From the NCBI GenBank assembly GCA_027490915.1, contig JAIXXG010000101.1, forward strand, positions 1 to 43,913: a stretch of DNA of 43,913 nucleotides. The letters are read 5' to 3'. Below are positions 14,602-23,622 of this stretch, piece after piece; the stretch's first letter is position 1; each line of letters starts with the position of its first letter. The notes below the pieces were generated by a model that had not been told where the DNA came from, did not search any database, and was given only the letters and a program-made list of their open reading frames with translations. A program made the position numbers and the translations under genes. The stretch comes from Microbacteriaceae bacterium. GTDB lineage: Bacteria; Actinomycetota; Actinomycetes; Actinomycetales; Microbacteriaceae.

Positions 14602-15750
14602 TCAGGCGCGGGGGCCGTCGAGCCCGACGAGCTTGCCCGCGATGCCGCCCGCGGCGCGCAGCGCGGCGCCTCCGCCGAAGCCGGCCTGGGCGAACACCAC
14701 CCGACGGTCGCGCGCCTCGGTGAGCGCGTCGACCAGCACGGTCGCGGCCGGCTGCAGAGGTGCCCACAGGTACAGCGAGAGGGCGCCCGGGATCGAGTTG
14801 ACCTCGTTGACGAACAGCTCGCCCGTCGTCTCGTCGAGCAGCAGGTCGACCCGCACGATGCCGGTGAGGCGCGTGACCTCGGCGACGCGCTCGGCCAGCT
14901 CGCGAGCACGGGCCGCGACCGCGTCGGGCACCTCGGCGGGAAACTCGCGGGGAGCGCTCGTGAGCCCCGCATCCGACCCCGCACCACCGGCCAGGTACTT
15001 CTCGGCGTACGAGTAGAGCGCACTGCCCGAGTCTCCGCGCAGCGGCTTCTCGAGCGGCGTGATCTCGAGGCTCGGGAAGGTGCGGAAGGCGATGTTGAGG
15101 TCGACGAGCGCAGGCCGGTAGGGCTCGAGCACGGCCCCCGTGCGCAGGTGCACGCTCGTCGCCGCGAGGGCGCGCGCCGCGTCGATGTCGTCGGCGATCT
15201 CGATGCCGATCGACGACCCGCCGAAGCGCGGCTTCACGATGTACGGGCCGGCGAAGCTCGGCTCGATGAGCGTCGACACGGCCTCCCGCGGCAGGCTCGG
15301 AATGCCCGCGGCATGCATGAGGCCGCCGAACGCCAGCTTGTCCATGCCGACCGCCCCGGCGAACAGGGTCGACCCGGTGGCGGGGATGCCCAGCAGCGAG
15401 AACACCGCCGCGGCCCCGCCGCCCTCGCCCACGCCGCCGTGCAGGCACAGCAGAGCCGCCTCGATCTCGATACGCTCGGCGCCGAAGGCCTTGCGGCGGT
15501 AGATGCCGGGCTCGCCCGACACCCGCACCTCGAGTGCCGTCGACCCGGCGGGAGCGCCCTCGAGGTAGTCCTTCGCCTCGGTCGCCGCGGGAACGCGGAA
15601 CCACTCGCCCGTCGGCGCCCAGTAGATCGGCACGACCGTGTGACCGGCGGCCGTCAGCACGCGCTCGGCCTGCAGGCCGGTGAGGATCGAGATCTCGTGC
15701 TCGGGGCTCGGCCCGCCGAACACGACGGCCCAGGGGGCGGTGGAAGCCAT
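14602..15750 (-). CDS. D-alanine--D-alanine ligase-like ATP-grasp protein
   Basis: About 382 residues. N-terminal VVFGGPSPEHEISILTGLQ and LCLHGGVGEGGGA, central PYIVKPRFGGSSIGIEIA (ATP-grasp lysine and glycine loop), the omega-loop YSYAEKY with the Tyr typical of D-Ala-D-Ala rather than D-Ala-D-Lac enzymes, and RVDLLLDETTGELFVNEVNS are all present. The usual NTxPGxT motif near the end is replaced by NSIPGALSLYLW, so it is a divergent member rather than a textbook Ddl. ATG at 15750 follows GAGGTG; GTG at 15756 is possible. It is last in a run with the MurF-like and hydrolase genes (29-35 bp from the former). It could be the sole Ddl or a paralogue. Confidence 0.82.
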   Translation of the reverse strand: MASTAPWAVVFGGPSPEHEISILTGLQAERVLTAAGHTVVPIYWAPTGEWFRVPAATEAKDYLEGAPAGSTALEVRVSGEPGIYRRKAFGAERIEIEAALLCLHGGVGEGGGAAAVFSLLGIPATGSTLFAGAVGMDKLAFGGLMHAAGIPSLPREAVSTLIEPSFAGPYIVKPRFGGSSIGIEIADDIDAARALAATSVHLRTGAVLEPYRPALVDLNIAFRTFPSLEITPLEKPLRGDSGSALYSYAEKYLAGGAGSDAGLTSAPREFPAEVPDAVAARARELAERVAEVTRLTGIVRVDLLLDETTGELFVNEVNSIPGALSLYLWAPLQPAATVLVDALTEARDRRVVFAQAGFGGGAALRAAGGIAGKLVGLDGPRA

Positions 15751-15785
15751 GGTCACCTCAGAGAATCGATGGCCGCGGCGGCCGA

Positions 15786-17435
15786 TCAGGGGTAGTGGTC
15801 GGGCAGATCGTTCTCGTAGAGGATAACGCCCCGGTCACCGGCGGCCTCGACCGCGCGGCGCACCGCCTGCTCGCGGGTGGCCACGGCGACCGCTCCCGGT
15901 GCCTCGCTCGTCGCGGCGCTCGCATAGCCGGCGAGCAGCGCATCGCGGTTGGTGCGGGCCACCGCGAAGAGCAGACCGTTCGCCGCTCCGATCGCGGCGC
16001 CGAACGCCCGGTTGCGCTCGGCCTGCACGCGACCCAGCTCGACCATGCCGGGCGTGACCACCACGAGCGGTCCGCCGCGCTGAGCGGCGAGGGATGCCGC
16101 GCCCTCCAGGGCGCGCAGCGACCCCACCGGGTTCGCGTTGTAGGTGTCGTCGATCACGAGCGCGCCGGTCGGAGCCTGCTGCACCTCGGCGCGGTGCTGC
16201 GAGCCGGGCAGGTCGGCGAGTCGCGTCGCGATCGCCGCCGCGGAAACCCCGGCCGCCAGGGCGATGCCGGCGGCGACCGCCACGTTCACGGCGTGCCCGG
16301 TGCCGCTGATGCTCACCGGCACAGGGTCGGCGCCCTCGCCGAGGCGGATCGACCACGGCTCGGCATCCTCGCCCCCCTCGACCGCTCCCCCGGATACCGG
16401 AGCCAGCACGACGTCGGCCGGGGCCTCGGCGCGGCACGACGTGGTGATCACGGTCTTGCCCGCCGCGCGACACTGCTCGGCCAGCGCGGCCAGGCGCGGG
16501 TCGTCGATCGGGATGACGACCGTCGGGGCGAAGTCGGTGATCGACGCCTTCTCGGCGAAGATCGCCTCCGGCGTGCGCATGCGCTGCAGGTGAGCCTCGC
16601 CGACGACCGTGATCGCGGCGATCGCGGGCGGGAACTGCCGGCACAGCTCGGCGATCTGCCCCGGAGCGGCCATGCCCATCTCGGCGACGAAGACCTCGGT
16701 TCCGGGCACCAGCTTGTCGTTCACGGCGCGCGAGAGGCCGAGCCGGTTGTTGAACGAGGCGGGGCTCGCGACCGTCGTGAACGCCGCGCTCAGCAGGTGG
16801 GCGACGTAGTTCTTGGTGCTCGTCTTGCCGTACGAGCCGGTGATCGCGACCACGCGCGCCCCGCTCTGCTTCAGCCGCTTCTGCGCCTGCACGACGAACC
16901 GCTGCGACGCCGCCTTCTCGATGGGCGCCATGATCGCGAGCGCCAGGTCGGTGAGCGGAGCGCTCAGAAGCAGCAGCAGGGCGGGGCCCGCCGCCCCGAG
17001 GATCGCCGCGAGCAGGATGATCAGGGCCGCGTGCACCACCGCCCACAGCACGGCGAGGCGGGTGAGGCGGCCCGTGAACGCGAGCTTCTTCGAGGTGCCG
17101 CGCACGCGGAGCCCGCGCGGCAGAGCCGCGAGCAGGGCGATGGCGAGAAGGGCGGGGATGGCAGCGGCGACCACGCCCGGGCCGACGCCGAGCGCGGTGC
17201 CCGCCAGCGGCGAGCCCAGGAGCACGCTCAGAGCGATGAGCACGACGACCAGCACGAGCCCGGTGCTCGTGGGCACGGAGCGCCGCACCCAGAGGGCGGC
17301 CATCGTCGAGACGTTGCCGGCGACGTAGTGCTCGCGCTGGGCGACGCGCAGCCACCGGCCGGCGATCGGCACCGCCGCGACCAGGGCGAGCCCCACCGCG
17401 GTGAGACTCGGCCACGCGAGCAGGGTCTCGATCAT
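15786..17435 (-). CDS. Membrane-anchored Mur ligase family protein (MurF-like)
   Basis: About 549 residues. Residues 1-170 contain about five membrane helices (near 10-27, 58-76, 84-107, 126-148 and 150-170) with a conserved-looking REHYVAGN segment after the first. The Mur ligase domain follows: P-loop ITGSYGKTSTKNY (about 198-210), SFNNRLGLSRAVND, FVAEMGMAAPGQIAELC, VGEAHLQRM, and LVIDDTYNANPVGSLRALEG near the C-terminal domain. These match MurF, which adds D-Ala-D-Ala to the UDP-MurNAc peptide, but canonical MurF is soluble and about 450 residues. ATG at 17435 overlaps the hydrolase stop (ATGA). A second substrate at the membrane, such as lipid-linked precursor, is an inference. Confidence 0.83.
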   Translation of the reverse strand: MIETLLAWPSLTAVGLALVAAVPIAGRWLRVAQREHYVAGNVSTMAALWVRRSVPTSTGLVLVVVLIALSVLLGSPLAGTALGVGPGVVAAAIPALLAIALLAALPRGLRVRGTSKKLAFTGRLTRLAVLWAVVHAALIILLAAILGAAGPALLLLLSAPLTDLALAIMAPIEKAASQRFVVQAQKRLKQSGARVVAITGSYGKTSTKNYVAHLLSAAFTTVASPASFNNRLGLSRAVNDKLVPGTEVFVAEMGMAAPGQIAELCRQFPPAIAAITVVGEAHLQRMRTPEAIFAEKASITDFAPTVVIPIDDPRLAALAEQCRAAGKTVITTSCRAEAPADVVLAPVSGGAVEGGEDAEPWSIRLGEGADPVPVSISGTGHAVNVAVAAGIALAAGVSAAAIATRLADLPGSQHRAEVQQAPTGALVIDDTYNANPVGSLRALEGAASLAAQRGGPLVVVTPGMVELGRVQAERNRAFGAAIGAANGLLFAVARTNRDALLAGYASAATSEAPGAVAVATREQAVRRAVEAAGDRGVILYENDLPDHYP

Positions 17436-18181
17436 GCGGACTCCTCGGTCTCGGCGAGCACGGCCAGCAGCTCTTCGCGCACGGCCAGCTCGAGGTCGCC
17501 GGTGAGCAGGTGGCCTGCTCCGGCGATGGTGCGGAACGGAGCGCCGGCGCGCTCGGCGGCGATGCGGCCCGCCTCGGTCGGGGCCGCCGTGTCGTCGGCA
17601 CCCCAGACGAAGCGCAGCGGGATGGTGCTCGCGGCGAGCGCCGCCAGCTCGTCGTCGTAGGTCTCGTTGACGGCGCGCACCATGATGCCGCGCATCACCC
17701 CCTGCGCCGCCCGGTAGTCGGCGCTGCCGCGGCGGTCGCGGAGGGCATCCATGCGGGCATCGCTCAGCAGGCCGCGCGCGTTCGCCCAGCGGGCGAGACG
17801 GAAGCTCAGGGGCGGACGCGTCGCGGGGGCGAGGCGCACGAGCGGCACCCCGGTGAGCACGAGACCGCGCACCAGTTCGGGGCGACGAGCGGCGAGGCGC
17901 ACGGCGACGCGCCCGCCGAACGAGTGTGCCACGATGACGGTCGGGGCGAAGGCGGCGATGGCCTCGGCGACGAGCTCGGCGTAGTCCTCGGTGCCCCACA
18001 CCGTCTCGGGGGCGGGCGCCGGTCCGAATCCGGGCAGGTGGATGCTCACCGCATCGAGCCCGGAGAGCACCGTGGCGAAGTCGCCCCCGTCACGGCCCCA
18101 GCCGTGCAGGGCGACGACGCGGGGCGGGGTGGCACCGTGCTTCTCGGCGAGCACGCGGCCGCCGGCGAGAGAGGTGATCAC
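17432..18181 (-). CDS. Alpha/beta hydrolase
   Basis: 249 residues with the full catalytic set: oxyanion segment VVALHGWGRDGGDF, nucleophile elbow VIVAHSFGGRVA (Ser87), acid in VWGADDTAAP (Asp197) and GAGHLL (His224). No signal peptide, so cytoplasmic. It overlaps the MurF-like gene by 4 bp (ATGA), so translation is coupled and the product probably acts on the same metabolite or on a by-product of the ligase. The substrate is unknown; an esterase or amidase acting on a precursor is one idea. GTG at 18181 is preceded at six bases by TAGGCT (18188-18193), giving the hydrolase/ligase/ligase unit its own leaderless promoter. Confidence 0.85.
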   Translation of the reverse strand: MITSLAGGRVLAEKHGATPPRVVALHGWGRDGGDFATVLSGLDAVSIHLPGFGPAPAPETVWGTEDYAELVAEAIAAFAPTVIVAHSFGGRVAVRLAARRPELVRGLVLTGVPLVRLAPATRPPLSFRLARWANARGLLSDARMDALRDRRGSADYRAAQGVMRGIMVRAVNETYDDELAALAASTIPLRFVWGADDTAAPTEAGRIAAERAGAPFRTIAGAGHLLTGDLELAVREELLAVLAETEESA

Positions 18182-18203
18182 GCTGCAAGCCTACCGAGGC
18201 CGA

Positions 18204-18280
18204 CTCCTCCGCCTGCGGCTCGCGGCGCCGATCTCCTCCGCCTGCGGCTCGCGGCGCCGATTCACTCCGCCTGCGGCTCG
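18204..18280. repeat. 29-bp tandem repeat overlapping the gpsA 3' end
   Basis: Three units with an exact 29-bp period (cores CTCCGCCTGCGGCTCG at 18207, 18236 and 18265). Units one and two are identical over 29 bp; unit three lies inside gpsA and encodes its last residues (DEPQAE, stop). The first unit ends near the TAGGCT of the hydrolase promoter. The array looks like a recent duplication of the gpsA tail into the intergenic space, or a dispersed repeat that supplied the tail. Copy number could vary between strains. Confidence 0.85.
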
Positions 18281-19326
18281 TCCGAATCCGTGGCGAGGTG
18301 CGGGGCGAGCTCGCGCGGGTCGAGCGTGCCCTCGAGCACGCGACCGACCTGGGCGACGATCGGCATGGCCACGCCCTTCGACTCGGCGAGCTCGAGCACC
18401 GGGCCGACGGAGGCCAGGCCCTCGGCGGTCTGGTTCATCTGCGCGATGACCTGCTCGAAGCCGTAGCCCTGCCCGAGCAGCCGGCCGGCGGTGTTGTTGC
18501 GCGAGAGCGGCGACTCGCAGGTCGCGATGAGGTCGCCGAGGCCGGCGAGCCCGATCATCGTCTCGGGCTTGGCGCCGAAGGCGACCGCGAAGGCGCTGAG
18601 CTCGACGAGGCCGCGCGTGATGATCGACGCCTTCGTGTTCTCGCCGTAGCCGACCCCGTCGGCGATGCCCACGGCGACCGCGATGAGGTTCTTGAGCACC
18701 CCGCCGAACTCGGTGCCGACGACGTCCGTATTGACGAAGGAGCGGAAGTACTCGTTCGATGCGACCGTCGCCACGGCCACGGCCGTCTCGTGGCTCGCGC
18801 TCGCGACGACCGCCGCGGTGGGCTCGCGCTTGGCGATCTCGAGCGCGAGGTTCGGGCCGCTGACGACCGCGATGCGGGCGGGGTCGACGCGCAGCTCCTG
18901 CTCGATGACCTCGCTCATGCGCAGCCCGGTGCCGCGCTCGACGCCCTTCATGAGGCTGACGACGGGCACATCGGCGGGCAGGATGTCGCGGATCGAGGCG
19001 AGATTGCTGCGCAGGCTCTGGCTCGGAACCGAGAGGTAGACCTGCTCGGCGCCGGCGAGCACGTGCTCGAGCGAGTCGTGGCCCCGCAGGTTGGCGGGGA
19101 GGTTGATGCCCGGCAGGTAGCCCGAGTTGCGGTGCGTCTCGGTGATCTCCTGGGCGACCTCGCGGCGGCGGGCCCAGATCAGCACGTCGGCGCCGCCATC
19201 GGCCAGCACCTTCGCGAAGGTTGTTCCCCACGAGCCGGCGCCGAGCACGGCCACGCGCTTGGCGCCCTCGCGTGCGGCGGCCGAGGGCAGGCGCACCGCC
19301 TCGGTCAGCGGCGGATGCTCGCTCAC
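18262..19326 (-). CDS. gpsA: NAD(P)H-dependent glycerol-3-phosphate dehydrogenase
   Basis: 354 residues. It reduces dihydroxyacetone phosphate to sn-glycerol-3-phosphate, the backbone for phospholipids, in the cytoplasm. The NAD(P) motif VAVLGAGSWGTTFAKVLAD (about 25-43), SLMKGVERGTGLRM, VSGPNLALEIAKREPTA, FGGVLKNLIAVAVGIADG with the catalytic Lys, and GLGDLIATCESPLSRN are all present. GTG at 19326 overlaps the plsC stop (GTGA), so the two lipid genes are translationally coupled. The last six codons are part of a tandem repeat. Confidence 0.96.
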   Translation of the reverse strand: MSEHPPLTEAVRLPSAAAREGAKRVAVLGAGSWGTTFAKVLADGGADVLIWARRREVAQEITETHRNSGYLPGINLPANLRGHDSLEHVLAGAEQVYLSVPSQSLRSNLASIRDILPADVPVVSLMKGVERGTGLRMSEVIEQELRVDPARIAVVSGPNLALEIAKREPTAAVVASASHETAVAVATVASNEYFRSFVNTDVVGTEFGGVLKNLIAVAVGIADGVGYGENTKASIITRGLVELSAFAVAFGAKPETMIGLAGLGDLIATCESPLSRNNTAGRLLGQGYGFEQVIAQMNQTAEGLASVGPVLELAESKGVAMPIVAQVGRVLEGTLDPRELAPHLATDSDEPQAE

Positions 19327-20102
19327 AGTCTGCCCGTCTCGCTCTGGCCGTGCTCCGCCGGGTTCCAGCGCTTCTCGGGAGGAGCCTCGCCGCGCAGATC
19401 GCCGAGCAGGGCCGCGATCGCCGCCATCACCCGGTCGGTGCCCTCGGCGAGCGTCGCCTGGTCGAGCGGGCGCCCCACGAGGTCGCTGAGGTCGACGGGG
19501 TCACCGATCTTGCAGTACAGGTCCTTCCGCGGGAAGAAGCTGATCTTCTTCGAGTAGCGCGCCATGATCTGCTGCGTGCCCCAGTGCGCGGCGGGGATGA
19601 TCGGCACCCCGGCCTGCAGGGCCATGCGCACCGCTCCGCTCTTGCCCCGCATCGGCCACAGGTCGGGGTCGCGGGTGAGGCTGCCCTCGGGGTAGATGAT
19701 CACCGCGAGCTCGCGATCGACCAGATGCTGCGCCGCCTTGAGCGGAGCATCCGACCGCCCCCGCCCTTCGCGCTCGACGGGGATCTGCCCCGACCAGCGC
19801 AGCACCGCACCGAGCACGGGCACCCGGAAGACGCTCGCCTTGGCGAGGAAGCGCGGAACGCGCCCGAGCTTCCACATGTAGCGGCCCATGATGACGGGGT
19901 CGATCTCGCTGTAGTGGTTGGGCGCGAGGATGAATGCGCCCGTGCGCGGCAGCTTGTGCCCGTCGACCACGTGATACCGGGCCATGAGGGTCAGGATCGG
20001 CAGCAGCATCCCGGCGATCAAGTACCAGAGCACCGTCTTCTCGCGACGGGCGCGGGGCGGGCGGGGCAGCTTCACGGGCTCGGCAGGGGTGGCGTCAGGC
20101 AC
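19323..20102 (-). CDS. plsC: 1-acyl-sn-glycerol-3-phosphate acyltransferase family protein
   Basis: 259 residues. A lysophospholipid acyltransferase that transfers fatty acyl groups to (lyso)phosphatidic acid at the membrane. The NHYSEIDP block (HX4D type, about 82-89), VPRFLAKASVF, IPVEREGRGRSDA and IIYPEGSLTRD (PEGS/T motif) are present, with one N-terminal hydrophobic helix (WYLIAGMLLPILTLM). GTG at 20102 is preceded at seven bases by TACCCT (20110-20115), so a leaderless start is likely even though murA lies just upstream on the same strand. The downstream overlap with gpsA fits a joint role in phosphatidic acid supply. Confidence 0.9.
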   Translation of the reverse strand: MPDATPAEPVKLPRPPRARREKTVLWYLIAGMLLPILTLMARYHVVDGHKLPRTGAFILAPNHYSEIDPVIMGRYMWKLGRVPRFLAKASVFRVPVLGAVLRWSGQIPVEREGRGRSDAPLKAAQHLVDRELAVIIYPEGSLTRDPDLWPMRGKSGAVRMALQAGVPIIPAAHWGTQQIMARYSKKISFFPRKDLYCKIGDPVDLSDLVGRPLDQATLAEGTDRVMAAIAALLGDLRGEAPPEKRWNPAEHGQSETGRL

Positions 20103-20140
20103 GCCCCCCAGGGTACTGCCCGACCGGGCCGGCGGTTCGG

Positions 20141-21505
20141 CTAGACGAGCTCGAAGTCGGCGCCGAGCGCGCGCAGCTTGTCGATGAACAGCTCGTAGCC
20201 CCGGCTGATGATGCCGACGTTGCTGATCGTCGAGGTGCCCGTCGCGGCGAGACCGGCGATGAGGTGGCTGAACCCGCCGCGCAGGTCGGGCACGCGCACC
20301 GCGGCACCGTGCAGCGGGGTCGGCCCGGTGATGACGGCGGCCTGCTCGAGCTTGCGCCGCGGCACCCGCCGGGTGATCGAGGCGATGCCGTCTTTGTGCA
20401 CGACGATGTTCGCGCCCATCTCGTTGAGCGCCTCGGTGAAGCCGAAGCGGTTCTCGTAGACGGTCTCGTGCACGATCGACACCCCCTCGGCCTGGGTCAG
20501 CGCGACGATGAGCGGCTGCTGCCAGTCGGTCATGAAGCCCGGGTGCACGTCGGTCTCGACCGTGACGGGCTTGAGCGGGGTTCCCGGGTGCCAGAACCGG
20601 ATGCCGTCCTCCAGCACGTCGAAGGCCCCACCCACCTTGCGGTACACGTTGAGGAAGGTCATGAGCTCCTGCTGGCGCGCCCCGCCGACCGTGATGTCGC
20701 CCTTGGTCGCGAGCGCCGCGGCGGCCCAGCTCGCGGCCTCGTTGCGGTCGACGATCGCCGTGTGCAGGTAGCCGTCGAGCTTCTCGACGCCCTCGATGAC
20801 GATCACGCGGTTGGGCTCGACCGAGATGATCGCGCCCATCTTCTGCAGGATCGCGATGAGGTCCATGATCTCGGGCTCGATCGCGGCGTTCTTCAGCTCG
20901 GTCGTGCCCTCGGCGCGCACGGCGGTCAGCAGCACCTGCTCGGTGGCGCCGACGCTCGGGAAGGGCAGCTCGATGAGCGCGCCGCGCAGCTTCTGCGGCG
21001 CGGTCAGGTGGATTCCCTCGTGCTTCTTCTCGACTGTGGCACCGAAGGCACGCAGGGCGTCGAGGTGGAAGTCGATCGGGCGGTCGCCGATGCGGCAGCC
21101 GCCGAGGTCGGGGATGAACGCCTCGCCGAGCTGGTGCAGTAGCGGGCCGCAGAACAGGATCGGGATGCGGCTCGACCCCGCGTGCGCGTCGATCTCGGCG
21201 AAGTGCGCACCCTTGACGTTGCTCGGGTCGAGGCGCAGCACGCCGGGCTCGAGCTCGGTGATCTCGACACCGTGCGCCCTCAGCAGCCCGCTCACGACGT
21301 GCACGTCGCTGATCTCGGGCACGCCCTTGAGCACGCTCGGCGTGTCGGCGAGGAGCGCCGCCACCATGGCCTTGGTCACCAGGTTCTTCGCACCGCGCAC
21401 CTCGATGCGGCCGTGCAGCGGCTTGCCGCCGTGGATGACGATGGTGTCGGAGACGAGGCCGACGCGAGCGGCGGCCTTCTGCGAATCCTTGTCGAGCGAG
21501 TTCAT
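20141..21505 (-). CDS. murA: UDP-N-acetylglucosamine 1-carboxyvinyltransferase
   Basis: 454 residues. It transfers enolpyruvate from PEP to UDP-GlcNAc, the first committed step of peptidoglycan synthesis, in the cytoplasm. GAKN (Lys40-Asn41), the active-site loop LGGCRIGDRP with catalytic Cys137, FPSVGATEQVLLTAV and DVHPGFMTDWQQPLIVALTQ are present. The cysteine is notable because mycobacterial MurA has Asp there and is fosfomycin-insensitive; Cys predicts sensitivity by this criterion. It is about 20-30 residues longer than usual through its N-terminus. ATG at 21505 follows TGAGGT. It lies 30 bp after leuD, so it can be read from the leu transcript. Confidence 0.96.
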   Translation of the reverse strand: MNSLDKDSQKAAARVGLVSDTIVIHGGKPLHGRIEVRGAKNLVTKAMVAALLADTPSVLKGVPEISDVHVVSGLLRAHGVEITELEPGVLRLDPSNVKGAHFAEIDAHAGSSRIPILFCGPLLHQLGEAFIPDLGGCRIGDRPIDFHLDALRAFGATVEKKHEGIHLTAPQKLRGALIELPFPSVGATEQVLLTAVRAEGTTELKNAAIEPEIMDLIAILQKMGAIISVEPNRVIVIEGVEKLDGYLHTAIVDRNEAASWAAAALATKGDITVGGARQQELMTFLNVYRKVGGAFDVLEDGIRFWHPGTPLKPVTVETDVHPGFMTDWQQPLIVALTQAEGVSIVHETVYENRFGFTEALNEMGANIVVHKDGIASITRRVPRRKLEQAAVITGPTPLHGAAVRVPDLRGGFSHLIAGLAATGTSTISNVGIISRGYELFIDKLRALGADFELV

Positions 21506-21535
21506 GCGACCTCAGGTGGTGGTGTCGGTCACGCC

Positions 21536-22132
21536 TCAGCGGGCGGGGAGGGTGGTGGGCCGCCAGGCCTCGCGGCGAGCCTCGAAATCGGTGATGGCCT
21601 GTTCGTCGCGCAGGGTCAGCCCGATGTCGTCGAGACCTTCGAGCAGGCGCCAGCGCGTGTAGTCGTCAATCTCGAACGGCACCGTGGCATTCCCGACCGT
21701 GACCGTGCGGGCCACGAGATCGACGGTGGCCTCCATGCCGGGGCTCGCCTCGAGCTCGGCCCACAGCCGCTCGACGGTCGGCTCATCGACCACGCCGGTG
21801 AGCAGTCCCTGCTTGCCGGCGTTGCCGCGGAAGATGTCCGCGAACTTGGGGCTGATGACGGCGCGGAATCCGAAGTCGCGCAGCGCCCAGACCGCGTGCT
21901 CGCGGCTCGAGCCGGTGCCGAAGTCGGGCCCGGCGATGAGGATGCGCGGGTTCGCGTAGGCGGGCTGGTTGAGGATGAACTCCGGGTCTTGCCGCCACGC
22001 CGAGAACAGCGCGTCGTCATAGCCGGTCTTCGTCACCCGCTTGAGGTACACCGCGGGGATGATCTGGTCGGTGTCGACGTTGCTGCGGCGGAACGGCACC
22101 GCGACGCCCGTGATCGTGCTGACCTTCTCCAT
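21536..22132 (-). CDS. leuD: 3-isopropylmalate dehydratase small subunit
   Basis: 198 residues, forming isopropylmalate isomerase with LeuC and converting 2- to 3-isopropylmalate in leucine synthesis. The signature [20 protein letters not shown] lies near the N-terminus, followed by [19 protein letters not shown] (about 74-92) and [15 protein letters not shown] at 22132 is used because it begins the conserved N-terminus; the frame is open further upstream inside leuC. The gene starts only 2 bp after the leuC stop, so leuCD are cotranscribed and translationally coupled. Confidence 0.97.
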   Translation of the reverse strand: MEKVSTITGVAVPFRRSNVDTDQIIPAVYLKRVTKTGYDDALFSAWRQDPEFILNQPAYANPRILIAGPDFGTGSSREHAVWALRDFGFRAVISPKFADIFRGNAGKQGLLTGVVDEPTVERLWAELEASPGMEATVDLVARTVTVGNATVPFEIDDYTRWRLLEGLDDIGLTLRDEQAITDFEARREAWRPTTLPAR

Positions 22133-22134
22133 GA

Positions 22135-23616
22135 TCAGACCGTCGCCCCTTCGATCGTGCGGAAGCGCGGATCGACCTCGTGGCCGTCGGCGATGAGGTC
22201 GGCCACGCTCGACAGGGTGCCGCGGATCGCGGTGGATGCCGCGACGAGCGGGCTGACCAGGTGGGTGCGGCCGCCCTTGCCCTGGCGGCCCTCGAAGTTG
22301 CGGTTGCTCGTCGACGCGCAGCGCTGGCCCGGCTGCAGCTGGTCGGGGTTCATGCCCAGGCACATCGAGCATCCGGCGAAACGCCACTCGCCGCCGAACT
22401 CCTCGACGACCGTGTGGATGCCCTCGGCCTCGGCCTCGAGCCGCACGCGCGCCGAACCGGGAACGACGATGACGTCGACGCCGTCGGCCTTCTTCTTGCC
22501 CTTGATGATGGAGGCGAACGCGCGCAGATCGTCGAGCCGGCTGTTCGTGCACGAGCCCATGAAGACCACGTCGACGGGGATCTGCTTCATGGGAGTGCCG
22601 GGCGCGAGATCCATGTACTCGAGCGCGCGCTCGGCTGCGGCCCGCTCGTTCGGGTCGACGATCGTCGCCGGGTCGGGCACGGTCTGGCTGAGCGAGACGC
22701 CCTGGCCGGGGTTGGTGCCCCAGGTGACGAAGGGCTCGAGCTCGTTCGCGTCGAGGAAGACCTCGGCGTCGAACACCGCGTCGTCATCGGTCTGCAGGGT
22801 GCGCCAGTACTCCACGGCCGCATCCCACTCGGCGCCCTGCGGCGCGTGCGGACGGCCCTGCAGGTAGGCGAAGGTCGTCTCGTCGGGGGCGACCATGCCG
22901 GCGCGGGCTCCCGCCTCGATCGACATGTTGCAGATGGTCATGCGGCCGTCCATCGACAGCGAGCGGATGGCCGAGCCGCGGTACTCGAGCACATAGCCCT
23001 GGCCGCCGCCCGTGCCGATCTTGGCGATGACGGCGAGGATGATGTCCTTCGCGGTGACGCCCGGCTTGAGCTCGCCCTCGACGGTGATCGCCATGGTCTT
23101 GAACGGCTTGAGCGGCAGCGTCTGCGTGGCGAGCACGTGCTCGACCTCGCTCGTGCCGATGCCGAAGGCCATCGCCCCGAAGGCGCCGTGCGTGCTCGTG
23201 TGCGAGTCGCCGCAGACGACCGTGATGCCCGGCATCGTCAGGCCCAGCTGCGGACCGACGACGTGCACGATGCCCTGCTCGATGTCGCCCAGCGAGTGCA
23301 GGCGGATGCCGAACTCGGCGCAGTTGGCGCGCAGGGTCTCGATCTGCTTGCGGCTCGTCGGCTCGGCGATGGGCTTGTCGATCTCGAGCGTCGGGGTGTT
23401 GTGGTCCTCGGTCGCGATGGTGAGGTCGGGGCGGCGCACCGGTCGGCCCGCCATCCGCAGACCGTCGAATGCCTGGGGGCTCGTCACCTCGTGCACCAGG
23501 TGGAGGTCGATGTAGATGAGGTCGGGCTCGCCGTTCTCGCCCTTGGCGACGACGTGGGCGTCCCACACCTTCTCGGCGAGGGTGCGGGGGCGGTGCTCGG
23601 TGTATGCGACTGTCAT
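22135..23616 (-). CDS. leuC: 3-isopropylmalate dehydratase large subunit
   Basis: 493 residues of the aconitase superfamily carrying the [4Fe-4S] cluster of isopropylmalate isomerase. The ligand cysteines appear in [13 protein letters not shown] and in [43 protein letters not shown] and [17 protein letters not shown] are also as expected. ATG at 23616 gives the usual start. The ribosome site AGGGTGAT lies at 23623-23630 and can be paired with a sequence in the leader (see the entry at 23623-23755), so translation is probably regulated. Confidence 0.97.
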   Translation of the reverse strand: MTVAYTEHRPRTLAEKVWDAHVVAKGENGEPDLIYIDLHLVHEVTSPQAFDGLRMAGRPVRRPDLTIATEDHNTPTLEIDKPIAEPTSRKQIETLRANCAEFGIRLHSLGDIEQGIVHVVGPQLGLTMPGITVVCGDSHTSTHGAFGAMAFGIGTSEVEHVLATQTLPLKPFKTMAITVEGELKPGVTAKDIILAVIAKIGTGGGQGYVLEYRGSAIRSLSMDGRMTICNMSIEAGARAGMVAPDETTFAYLQGRPHAPQGAEWDAAVEYWRTLQTDDDAVFDAEVFLDANELEPFVTWGTNPGQGVSLSQTVPDPATIVDPNERAAAERALEYMDLAPGTPMKQIPVDVVFMGSCTNSRLDDLRAFASIIKGKKKADGVDVIVVPGSARVRLEAEAEGIHTVVEEFGGEWRFAGCSMCLGMNPDQLQPGQRCASTSNRNFEGRQGKGGRTHLVSPLVAASTAIRGTLSSVADLIADGHEVDPRFRTIEGATV

Positions 23617-23622
23617 GGGGAA

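Noticed and set aside
14602-15750. VanA-type D-Ala-D-Lac ligase
   Set aside because: The omega-loop has YSYAEKY with the Tyr of D-Ala-D-Ala enzymes, and no vanH, vanX or vanRS genes are nearby.
15795-17660. 621-codon plus-strand open frame opposite the Mur ligase
   Set aside because: Shadow frame; the minus strand has clear Mur ligase motifs.
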